DNA of 51,425 bases from an uncultured Lachnospiraceae bacterium (GTDB taxonomy: Bacteria > Bacillota > Clostridia > Lachnospirales > Lachnospiraceae), in NCBI GenBank assembly GCA_900553355.1, contig USDK01000012.1, positions 1 to 51,425 of the forward strand. The letters run 5' to 3'. The notes under the pieces are model-generated. The model searched no databases. It worked only from the letters and a program-made list of their open reading frames with translations, and was not told the DNA's origin. The position numbers and the translations under genes were made by a program. Of this stretch, positions 15,699-23,035 are shown piece by piece (positions within the stretch are counted from its first letter, which is position 1; each line of letters opens with the position of its first letter).

Positions 15699-17990
15699 CT
15701 ATATAGATTTTTTATCACCTTCCATAGATATATATTTTTCCGTAAATTCCTCTGCACTTACCGGCCTGCCATAATAATAACCCTGCCCGTAATCACAGTC
15801 CAGTTTCTGGACCAGTTTCTCATTTTCTTCTGTCTCAACGCCTTCCACTACCGTGCGTATCTTCAGCTTCTTCGTCAGTTTCACTACCTCGTCCATGATA
15901 ATGACCTGTCTCCTGTAATCCTCCTTCGCATCCTGTAATCTCAGAAGGAAACCTCTGTCAATCTTCAGTTCATCAATCTTTAAGCTGGCCAGTGTGTTCA
16001 ATGAAGAATATCCGCTTCCAAAGTCATCCATAGAAATCTGGAATCCGATTTCCTTCAGGCGCACGATCTTCTCATTCAGTTCCTCGATATTTTCCATGGC
16101 AAGTCCTTCCAGGATCTCCAACGTGATCAGCCTGGCAGGAATCTGATACTTTTCAAGCAGCGCCTTCAGTTTATCGGTATAGTCCGATTCATAGAATAAA
16201 AGCTTTGACTGATTAACCGACAGCGGAACTGGATCTGATCCCTGATCCATCCATGTGCGAATCTGTCTGCATACCTTTTCGACCATATACAGATCCAGCT
16301 GTACACAGAATCCATTTTCCTCAAAGATTGGAATGAACTGCCCCGGATAGATCATCTTTCCAGAACCGGGAATCCAGCGGACCAGAGCCTCTGCCCCACT
16401 GATCCTGCCTGTCCGTAAATCTACCTTGGGCTGAAGATACATCTGAAACTCTTCGTTTTCCATCGCCTGACGCATATGGCTTTCCACGTAATTCTGCAGT
16501 TTCTCATCCTCATGAAGACTGGTATCATAAAACCAGATATACTTTTTCAGAGATTTCCTGGCCGTATCCAGCGCAAATCTGACATGTGTCATGCTTTTCT
16601 GAACGGTGGGGCGCACATCTGATACGTCCGTGCCAATAACAATTCCACAGTACATAAGGATCTGGTAATCACGGTTGACCGATATCGCATGGAGACCGAT
16701 CTCTCCGATCATTTCTTCCAGCCTTTCCCTGATGATCTTCCGGTCGGTATCCCGGAGCAAAATATAAAACATATCATCTGTACCACGGCAGAAATATTCT
16801 CCTTCCCGGACATGACCCGCGATTACTTCTTTGATATAGCACAACAGATGGTCCGCCTGCTGGCTTCCGAATATTTCATTAATAAACTTAAACTGCCGGA
16901 TATTCATGGCAGCCAGACTGTATTCCGGAGTTTTTTCAATGACCTTTGAGGCTTCCTGTTCAAATTTATTCCGGTTGTATGCCCCGGTCAGAGGATCATA
17001 GTAGGCACTTTTTATCAGGCTCTGGTTACTTCGGTATATCAGCCGGTACCCGTAGATGATCATAAAGAGAAGGATCAACAACACCACGATGGTCACCACC
17101 CTGGTACTCTCCATCATATGGTAGACTTCTCCGTTAACACTTCTTGCCGTCTGGACACAAAAAAGATACCATCCATTGATTTCCAATGGTTCCAAAAAAA
17201 TCTGATAGGTCACATCGTCATAAGTAAACTCTGACTGACAGGATTTTCCTGCTGCCAAAGCTTTCTTGATTTTTTGCTGCTCATCCGGTTCGATAAATTC
17301 ATCCTCGTAAATCGTATCCAGTTCCTTTTCGATCACTCTGTCCTCAGATCGTACAAGTACTTCTCCACTGTCAGAAATCAGATGAATATAGCCTTTTCCT
17401 TTCAGCAGGGACTGATCCTGAAGAATCTCGGTCACTGTGTCCATACTGACGCCGGCCGTCAGCGCGCCTGCAACTTCTTGCCCTGAATAGACAGGAACCG
17501 CATAGGCATAGGCAGCCTCCCCGTCATCAAGGGGCTGGTATATTCTGGAAATCCCGCTTTTTCCCTTCCAGGCATCCTTTACAACCGCCTGCACGTTTTC
17601 ATTTAATTCATCAATACCGGCATTCCTTTCTACCTTTGAATCTATCGTCACCCGGATCCCTGTTCCTGACGTCTGGAAATACCCCATGCGGTCAAAATTG
17701 TGATACTGTTTTGAGGTAACCAGTCCTTCCACAAAAGCTTCTGTACTCATGTTTCCGAACTGCAAAAAGCTGGAAAGTGTATTCAACGTCTGAAAATCCG
17801 CCTGAATCTGACGTCTGATATTGATCTTATACTGCTGTACTTCACTTTCCATCTGTCCGGTCAGCGTATTCTGCAGCATTCCTCTCAGGTAATAGGACGC
17901 AATACCACCGCCTGCCAGAATCAGGGCACTGATAATAACTACTGCAATCGTCAGGTGATTTAATCGTTTCTTTAATGCCTGTTCATTCAT
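15699..17990 (-). CDS. Membrane-bound Cache sensor with degenerate GGDEF and intact EAL domain (c-di-GMP phosphodiesterase)
   Basis: A 763-residue signalling protein predicted to hydrolyse c-di-GMP. Membrane segments at about 13-35 and 297-318 bracket an extracellular Cache-type sensor (about 45-285). Next is a GGDEF domain (330-490) whose signature is RGTDDMF instead of GGDEF, so it is unlikely to make c-di-GMP and may regulate. The EAL domain (505-755) keeps the catalytic set: EALVR at 535, SVNQS, LEILEG, MDDFGSGYSSL, LKIDR, VEGVETEE and YGQGYYYG. It is a single gene with its own promoter and a terminator after it. It could be an eraser acting on the Pel system encoded about 10 kb away, but that link is inference. 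Confidence 0.92.
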   Translation of the reverse strand: MNEQALKKRLNHLTIAVVIISALILAGGGIASYYLRGMLQNTLTGQMESEVQQYKINIRRQIQADFQTLNTLSSFLQFGNMSTEAFVEGLVTSKQYHNFDRMGYFQTSGTGIRVTIDSKVERNAGIDELNENVQAVVKDAWKGKSGISRIYQPLDDGEAAYAYAVPVYSGQEVAGALTAGVSMDTVTEILQDQSLLKGKGYIHLISDSGEVLVRSEDRVIEKELDTIYEDEFIEPDEQQKIKKALAAGKSCQSEFTYDDVTYQIFLEPLEINGWYLFCVQTARSVNGEVYHMMESTRVVTIVVLLILLFMIIYGYRLIYRSNQSLIKSAYYDPLTGAYNRNKFEQEASKVIEKTPEYSLAAMNIRQFKFINEIFGSQQADHLLCYIKEVIAGHVREGEYFCRGTDDMFYILLRDTDRKIIRERLEEMIGEIGLHAISVNRDYQILMYCGIVIGTDVSDVRPTVQKSMTHVRFALDTARKSLKKYIWFYDTSLHEDEKLQNYVESHMRQAMENEEFQMYLQPKVDLRTGRISGAEALVRWIPGSGKMIYPGQFIPIFEENGFCVQLDLYMVEKVCRQIRTWMDQGSDPVPLSVNQSKLLFYESDYTDKLKALLEKYQIPARLITLEILEGLAMENIEELNEKIVRLKEIGFQISMDDFGSGYSSLNTLASLKIDELKIDRGFLLRLQDAKEDYRRQVIIMDEVVKLTKKLKIRTVVEGVETEENEKLVQKLDCDYGQGYYYGRPVSAEEFTEKYISMEGDKKSI

Positions 17991-18028
17991 GTGTTTCTCC
18001 TGCTTGTATCTGCTACATTACAGCTGTT

Positions 18029-18057
18029 ATTATAACGAAAAAACATACATTTGTCAC
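18029..18057 (-). promoter_or_regulatory. Promoter of the Cache/GGDEF/EAL gene
   Basis: Minus strand GTGACA (18057-18052), 17-base spacer, TATAAT (18034-18029). The start point falls near 18022 and the leader is about 30 bases, with AGGAG before the ATG at 17990. Confidence 0.7.
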
Positions 18058-18074
18058 TGAATATCTCATGACCG

Positions 18075-19106
18075 TTATGCGGTTATGATATGAAGCTCCA
18101 TATTCTGGGAGAATTTTTCCAGTGTAAACTGGTGTTCAATCCCTTCCGTCACGTAAACATCTCCATCCTCTGTAACAGCGATCATATCGAAATCCTGATG
18201 CTTTTTCCAGTAATCCTGCGCTCCTTCCAGTCCCTTGACAAACATGGCTGTGGAAAGGGCATCTGCCATTTTTCCTTCTTCTGTTACAATCGTTACAGAC
18301 ACGAGGCCATTGTCTACCGGATAACCTGTCTTGGGATCGATGATATGAGTATATTTTTTTCCATCCTCTCCTATAAAGTAACGTTCATAGCTTCCTGAGG
18401 TCACCACTGCACAGTCCGAAGCTCTCAGCATACCAATCTGGCCGTCGCCGAAGGGATTACGGATTCCAAGACGCCAGTCTGTGCCGTCAGGTTTTGACCC
18501 TACCGCCTGAATATTTCCTCCAAGATCCAAAAGCGCGGACTTTACTCCCTGTTCTTTGATCACTTCTGCCGCTACATCAGCAGCATATCCTTTGCCTACC
18601 GCTCCCAGATCCAGTTCGGTTCCTTCCGGAAGCCGAATCATATTTCCATCAAGGGATACTTTTTCATACCCCACATGCTCCATCAGTGCCTGCAGTTCTT
18701 CCGATGAGGGAATCCTGTTTTCGTCGGTCGTAAATCCCCATGCTTCCAATACCGGATAAATAGTGGGCTCTAAGGCGCCGCCAGTCTCTTCTGCCATGTG
18801 AAGTGCAAACTCCACCACCTCTTTCGTATCCTCACTGAGAGTCACTGGCGAGCCGTTACTGTGGTTTGCCTGATAGATCTCACTGTTTTCATCAGTAACA
18901 GACCATTCCTTTTCTAATCCTTCTATCCGTTTCTGTGCCTGCTCAAGAGCCTGTCCGGCCCTCTCTCCATATGCTGTAATGGTCATATACGTGTCCATGC
19001 CGAAAAAATTCACCTGCTCCTGCTGACTTTCCGGATTCTTTAATGAACAGCCTGCCATCCCGAGTATCATCCATATTCCCAGCACCATTCCTGCTATTCG
19101 TCTCAT
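18075..19106 (-). CDS. apbE: FAD:protein FMN transferase (ApbE), lipoprotein
   Basis: Extracytoplasmic enzyme that attaches FMN covalently to threonine of partner proteins such as Rnf/Nqr subunits. The 343-residue protein starts with a lipoprotein signal peptide ending in the lipobox GMAGC (Cys20). It then shows MDTYMTITAYG, the ApbE core DLGAVGKGYAAD, SALLDLGGNIQAVG, and TSGSYERYF...HIIDPKTGYP, the flavin- and magnesium-binding parts. It lies immediately downstream of the riboflavin operon but has its own promoter in the 70-base gap after ribH. Its place beside flavin synthesis genes fits its FAD substrate. The target flavoprotein is not in this window. Confidence 0.94.
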   Translation of the reverse strand: MRRIAGMVLGIWMILGMAGCSLKNPESQQEQVNFFGMDTYMTITAYGERAGQALEQAQKRIEGLEKEWSVTDENSEIYQANHSNGSPVTLSEDTKEVVEFALHMAEETGGALEPTIYPVLEAWGFTTDENRIPSSEELQALMEHVGYEKVSLDGNMIRLPEGTELDLGAVGKGYAADVAAEVIKEQGVKSALLDLGGNIQAVGSKPDGTDWRLGIRNPFGDGQIGMLRASDCAVVTSGSYERYFIGEDGKKYTHIIDPKTGYPVDNGLVSVTIVTEEGKMADALSTAMFVKGLEGAQDYWKKHQDFDMIAVTEDGDVYVTEGIEHQFTLEKFSQNMELHIITA

Positions 19107-19144
19107 CTGCCGCTCCTTTAATCGATTCTTTTTATCTAATGCAC

Positions 19145-19173
19145 ATCATAACAGAATCTCCGGCCAGGAACAA
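19145..19173 (-). promoter_or_regulatory. Promoter of apbE
   Basis: Minus strand TTGTTC (19173-19168), 17-base spacer, TATGAT (19150-19145). It lies between the ribH stop and the apbE start. No clear terminator ends ribH, so riboswitch-controlled read-through into apbE is also possible. Confidence 0.55.
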
Positions 19174-19176
19174 CCT

Positions 19177-19644
19177 CTATCCTTCAATCTCACGGATCAG
19201 ATTTACCATTTCGATGGCGCTTAAAGCACAGTCATACCCTTTATTTCCGGCTTTTGTTCCTGCCCGTTCGATGGCCTGCTCAATATTTTCCGTGGTCAGG
19301 ACGCCGAACAGTACCGGGATATCTGTTGCCAGAGAGACGGTTGCAATCCCCTTTGACACCTCGTTACACACATAATCATAATGGGTCGTGCTGCCTCTGA
19401 TCACTGCTCCCAGACAGATTACGGCATCATACCTTCCACTCTTTGCCATTTTCGAAGCAATCAACGGAATCTCAAATGCCCCTGGCACCCATGCCACATA
19501 GATATCCTCCTCATCCACCTCATGACGCTTCAGCCCGTCCAGTGCACCGCCAAGCAGCTTTGCCGTGATGAATTCATTAAACCGTGAGGCCACGATCCCG
19601 ACTTTCATTCCTTTTGCAACTAATTTTCCTTCCAGAGTTCTCAT
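19177..19644 (-). CDS. ribH: 6,7-dimethyl-8-ribityllumazine synthase
   Basis: Condenses the ribityl pyrimidine with dihydroxybutanone phosphate, the penultimate step of riboflavin synthesis. The 155-residue protein shows VGIVASRFNEFIT, the WVPGAFEIPL substrate loop, ICLGAVIRGSTTHYDYVCNE (with the catalytic histidine) and PVLFGVLTTENIEQA. Length and motifs match the icosahedral-type family. It is the last gene of the ribD-ribE-ribBA-ribH operon, 28 bases after ribBA, with a GGAGG-like site before the ATG. It should be under control of the FMN riboswitch upstream of ribD. Confidence 0.97.
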   Translation of the reverse strand: MRTLEGKLVAKGMKVGIVASRFNEFITAKLLGGALDGLKRHEVDEEDIYVAWVPGAFEIPLIASKMAKSGRYDAVICLGAVIRGSTTHYDYVCNEVSKGIATVSLATDIPVLFGVLTTENIEQAIERAGTKAGNKGYDCALSAIEMVNLIREIEG

Positions 19645-19672
19645 TTCATTTTCCTCCTGTCTTCTTTGATTT

Positions 19673-20875
19673 CTATCGATATTTTAAAAGATGTCCCATG
19701 CGTCTTTGCTTGGTCTCCAGATAGAACAGATCATGTTCTGTAGCACTCATCTGAATAGGCACCCGTTCAGTAATCTTCATACCGAACTCTTTAAGCTGAT
19801 AGATCTTATCCGGATTGTTGGTCAGAAGCCTCAGGCTCTTTACGCCAAGATCCTTTAAGATCTGTGCTCCGATATAATATTCTCTTTCGTCGGCAGCGAA
19901 TCCCAGAGCCAGGTTTGCATCCAGCGTGTCCATTCCCTGCTCCTGCAGTTCATAAGCTTTCAGCTTATTGATCAGCCCGATCCCCCGGCCTTCCTGGCGC
20001 ATATACAACAGGATGCCCCGGCCCTCCTTCTCGATCTGAGTCATTGCCGCGGCCAGCTGCTGCCCACAGTCACAGCGCAGGGATCCGAAAGTGTCCCCGG
20101 TCAGACATTCCGAGTGAACCCGGCACAGGACTTTTTCGCCATCTCCGATCTCTCCTTTGACCAGTGCGATATGATGTTCACCGTTCAGCCGGTTGACATA
20201 GCCATAGGCAGTAAAGTTTCCATATCTGGTCGGCATCTTTGTCACTGTCACCTGATCCACCAGCTTCTCATGGCACTTACGGTATTCCTTCAGATCCTGG
20301 ATCGTGATAAACGTAATCTGCCACTTCTGTGCCAGCTCCTTTAGTTCTTTGGTCCGCATCATGGTGCCATCCTCTCGCATGATCTCGCAGCAGAGACCAC
20401 ATTCTTTTAAGCCTGCAAGTCTCAACAGATCCACTGTAGCCTCGGTATGTCCTTCCCTCTCCAGCACACCATTTTTCCTTGCCAGTAATGGAAACATGTG
20501 CCCCGGTCTTCGGAAGTCTTCTGGACGTGCCCCGTCCTCCACGCATTTCCTGGCAGTTATCGACCGTTCTTTTGCCGAGATCCCGGTGGTCGTCTCCACA
20601 CTGTCGATGGACACGGTAAAGGCAGTCTCATGGTTATCTGTATTTTCAGACACCATCTGCGGAAGCCTGAGCTTCCTGACATATTCCTCTGACATCGGCA
20701 TGCAGATCAGACCTTTCCCGTGCATGGCCATGAAATTTATATTCTCTGTATCAGCATACTGAGCTGCGCAGATAAAGTCTCCTTCATTTTCACGCTCCGG
20801 ATCATCAGTTACCAGGATCAGTTTCCCCTGCCGCAGATCCTCAAGAGCTTTTTCAATCGTGTCAAACTGAAACAT
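19673..20875 (-). CDS. ribBA: Bifunctional dihydroxybutanone phosphate synthase / GTP cyclohydrolase II
   Basis: Fusion of the two entry enzymes of riboflavin synthesis (400 residues). The RibB half (1-200) has ILVTDDPERENEGDFI, the acidic metal-binding loop, and RRPGHMFPLLARKNGVLEREGHTE. The RibA half (205-400) has RVHSECLTGDTFGSLRCDCG, with the zinc cysteines C-x10-C-x-C, LLYMRQEGRGIGLINK and LLTNNPDKI. All catalytic elements seen are intact, so both activities are expected. It sits 42 bases after ribE and 28 before ribH, in the order typical of Firmicutes rib operons. Confidence 0.97.
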   Translation of the reverse strand: MFQFDTIEKALEDLRQGKLILVTDDPERENEGDFICAAQYADTENINFMAMHGKGLICMPMSEEYVRKLRLPQMVSENTDNHETAFTVSIDSVETTTGISAKERSITARKCVEDGARPEDFRRPGHMFPLLARKNGVLEREGHTEATVDLLRLAGLKECGLCCEIMREDGTMMRTKELKELAQKWQITFITIQDLKEYRKCHEKLVDQVTVTKMPTRYGNFTAYGYVNRLNGEHHIALVKGEIGDGEKVLCRVHSECLTGDTFGSLRCDCGQQLAAAMTQIEKEGRGILLYMRQEGRGIGLINKLKAYELQEQGMDTLDANLALGFAADEREYYIGAQILKDLGVKSLRLLTNNPDKIYQLKEFGMKITERVPIQMSATEHDLFYLETKQRRMGHLLKYR

Positions 20876-20917
20876 TTTTCTCTTCCTTTCTATCTTTTTA
20901 TACCGTCATCTTCAGTC

Positions 20918-21562
20918 TCAGAAACCGCACCGGTGCAGAAATTCTTCAGTCATCGTGTTTTTCTTTTCTTTTTCCGGGGCTGTCATCAGCTTTTCTACAT
21001 ATTTTCCGATTACATCGTTTTCCAGATTCACCAGGTCTTTCTGGTTCTTTTCCTGTAGTATGGTTTCCCGCATGGTATGTGGGATTATTGAGACGGAAAA
21101 CCAGTTGTCTCCGGTTTCTGCCACCGTCAGGCTGATACCATCAATGGCAATCGATCCCTTCTCTACAATATAACGCATAATTTTTTGTTCTGTCTGGATC
21201 GTATACCAGACAGCATTATCATCTGTTTTAATCCGGATAATCTGTCCGGTGCCATCCACATGACCAGCCACAATGTGCCCGCCAAACCTCCCGTCTGCCG
21301 GCATAGCCCGTTCCAGGTTAACCCGGCTTCCCGGCCGCAATGTCCGCAGTGCAGAGCGATTCAGGGTTTCATGCATCACGTCTGCCTCAAACCAGCCATG
21401 TCCAAGACCTGTTACCGTAAGACAGACACCGTTTACCGCAATGCTGTCTCCAGCTTTTGTCCCTTCCAGCACCTTCTCCGCCTGGATGGTCAGGACCGCC
21501 GAAGCGCTTCCTCTTCTGATCCGACCTATGACTCCGGTTTCCTCAATGATTCCGGTAAACAT
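20918..21562 (-). CDS. ribE: Riboflavin synthase alpha chain
   Basis: Dismutates two lumazine molecules to riboflavin and the pyrimidine product. The 214-residue protein is two tandem lumazine-binding barrels. The first starts MFTGIIEETGVI with NGVCLTV and MHETLNRSAL; the second, from about residue 98, starts GGHIVAGHVDGTG with IDGISLTV and IPHTMRETIL. The internal repeat and length fit the trimeric enzyme. Its start lies 20 bases inside the 3' end of ribD, with GGGAGGTGA seven bases before the ATG, pointing to coupled translation. Confidence 0.96.
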   Translation of the reverse strand: MFTGIIEETGVIGRIRRGSASAVLTIQAEKVLEGTKAGDSIAVNGVCLTVTGLGHGWFEADVMHETLNRSALRTLRPGSRVNLERAMPADGRFGGHIVAGHVDGTGQIIRIKTDDNAVWYTIQTEQKIMRYIVEKGSIAIDGISLTVAETGDNWFSVSIIPHTMRETILQEKNQKDLVNLENDVIGKYVEKLMTAPEKEKKNTMTEEFLHRCGF

Positions 21563-22649
21563 CTGCTTTCACCTCCCCTTCGATCATCATATCTTCTCCG
21601 ATGATTGTATATTTCCTGTTTATCAACTGCACACCGTACCTGGGATCTGGAAATCCCAGCCCTTCAACAGGACTTTTAGCTCCTTTGCCTCCCAGCAGCT
21701 TTGGCGCGATATAACAAAATACTTTCTGTACAATTCCTTCCTTCAGAGCCGACCAGTTCAAGGTCCCCCCGCCCTCCAGCAGTACGCTGTCAATCCCTTT
21801 TTCTCCCAGTGCCTTCATCAGTATCTTCAGATCAATATGGCCATCCTTTTCCGGCACAGCCAGGATCTGACATCCTTTTTCCAGATAGGGTCTGTACCTG
21901 TCTTTATCGCTGCAGGATGTTGCCAGGATCGTCTCTGTTCTATCTGCTGTCTGTACTATCTTCGAATCCTCCGGTATCCGAAGATGGGTATCACAGATAA
22001 TCCGGACAGGATCTTTTGCCCCCTCAATACGGCAGGTAAGCATTGGATCATCCGCGAGCACTGTGCCGATGCCGGCCATAATCCCCCGGTACTGCTTCCG
22101 CAGACACATGACATGATCTCTTGACTCCTTTCCGGTAATCCACCTGGACGCTCCGGTGTATGCCGCGATCTTTCCATCCATGGTCATAGCATACTTCATG
22201 GCCACATACGGACGTCCTGTTCTGATATAGTGAAAAAAAATCTGATTCAGTGCATCACAGGCTGCTTCTTCCACATGCTCTTTTACCTCTATCCCGTGTT
22301 CTCTGAGAAATCGGACGCCCTTTCCTGCCACCAGAGGATTGGGATCCGAAGAGCCGATCACTACCCGGCGGATACCGGCCTCAAGAATTGCTTCTGTACA
22401 AGGCGGCTGCTTTCCATAATGGCAGCATGGCTCCAGCGTCACATATAAGTCAGCTCCTCCGGGAGACTCCCTGCAGCTTTCCAGCGCATTTCTTTCCGCG
22501 TGCTTCCCGCCATATTTCTGATGGTAACCTTCTCCAATGATCCGTCCATCCCTGACTATCACTGCACCTACCATAGGATTCGGTGACGTCCATCCCATTC
22601 CTTTCTCTGCCAGTTTAAGCGCACGGCGCATATATTCGCCGTCTTTCAT
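21543..22649 (-). CDS. ribD: Bifunctional diaminohydroxyphosphoribosylaminopyrimidine deaminase / reductase
   Basis: Second and third steps of riboflavin synthesis. The deaminase half (1-145) has the zinc motif KHAERNALE plus LEPCCHYGKQPPCTEAI, and opens with MRRALKLAEKGMGWTSPNPMVGAVIV. The reductase half (146-368) has GRPYVAMKYAMTMDGKIA, SRWITG and LLEGGGTLNWSAL. I place the start at 22649, where GGAGG (22662-22658) is eight bases upstream. The frame is open 16 codons earlier, but that stretch runs into terminator 22701-22732. First gene of the rib operon, behind the FMN riboswitch. Confidence 0.96.
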   Translation of the reverse strand: MKDGEYMRRALKLAEKGMGWTSPNPMVGAVIVRDGRIIGEGYHQKYGGKHAERNALESCRESPGGADLYVTLEPCCHYGKQPPCTEAILEAGIRRVVIGSSDPNPLVAGKGVRFLREHGIEVKEHVEEAACDALNQIFFHYIRTGRPYVAMKYAMTMDGKIAAYTGASRWITGKESRDHVMCLRKQYRGIMAGIGTVLADDPMLTCRIEGAKDPVRIICDTHLRIPEDSKIVQTADRTETILATSCSDKDRYRPYLEKGCQILAVPEKDGHIDLKILMKALGEKGIDSVLLEGGGTLNWSALKEGIVQKVFCYIAPKLLGGKGAKSPVEGLGFPDPRYGVQLINRKYTIIGEDMMIEGEVKADVYRNH

Positions 22650-22700
22650 TTCATACACCTCCTTAAACTTCAGTACCGGATCTTCCTTCTTTCTCACATA

Positions 22701-22732
22701 AGAAAAGACCCTGAACTGGTTTCTTCAGGGTC
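22701..22732 (-). terminator. Second hairpin terminator in the rib leader
   Basis: Minus strand GACCCTGAA (22732-22724) and TTCAGGGTC (22715-22707) form a perfect nine-pair stem, followed by TTTTCTT. It lies between the first leader terminator and ribD, about 50 bases before the ribD start. Confidence 0.75.
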
Positions 22733-22772
22733 TGTAATATTTATGCAGAAACAAGACCTGCGCCGGAAACGC

Positions 22773-22803
22773 AAAAAGCTCTGGAATGATTCCATTCCAG
22801 AGC
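22773..22803 (-). terminator. First hairpin terminator in the rib leader, riboswitch expression platform
   Basis: Minus strand GCTCTGGAATG (22803-22793) and CATTCCAGAGC (22788-22778) form an eleven-pair stem with a four-base loop, followed by five T. It lies 38 bases after the FMN aptamer and is the likely FMN-controlled transcription terminator. Confidence 0.85.
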
Positions 22804-22840
22804 AGTGTCTGCAAATATACAACATGTCTTGCATCCTGTT

Positions 22841-22950
22841 ATCTTCTTTCATCCAGACTTTAACTGTCGGCCCCGGAATCTCACCGGATCATGCCATATC
22901 GGCTCGCGGGCTTTACCGCCGGTAGGGAAACGAACCCTGCCCTGAAGATT
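22841..22950 (-). ncRNA. FMN riboswitch (RFN element)
   Basis: The minus strand shows the conserved RFN aptamer. It opens with AATCTTCAGGGCAGGGT, continues TTCCCTACCGGCGGTAAAGC, then CCCGCGAGCC, then GATCCGGTGAGATTCCGG, GGCCGACAGT and AAAGTCTGGATG, and closes with GAAGAT, which pairs with the opening ATCTTC as P1. All six paired regions are recognisable. FMN binding should stabilise the aptamer and favour the downstream terminator, shutting off ribD-ribE-ribBA-ribH when FMN is plentiful. Confidence 0.96.
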
Positions 22951-22971
22951 GCTTATTCACTTATGATATAT

Positions 22972-23000
22972 AGTATACGAGCCTGACTGGTAAGTGTCAA
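22972..23000 (-). promoter_or_regulatory. Strong sigma-A promoter of the rib operon
   Basis: Minus strand consensus TTGACA (23000-22995), a 17-base spacer, and TATACT (22977-22972). The start point would be near 22965, just ahead of the aptamer that begins at 22950. Confidence 0.88.
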
Positions 23001-23035
23001 TACCGAATCTTCCGCCTGCCGATGGTACCGCCGGA

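Noticed and set aside
18060..18100. Terminator after apbE (ACCG-CATAA-CGGT)
   Set aside because: The stem is only four pairs and overlaps the end of the gene, with no T-run; too weak to call.
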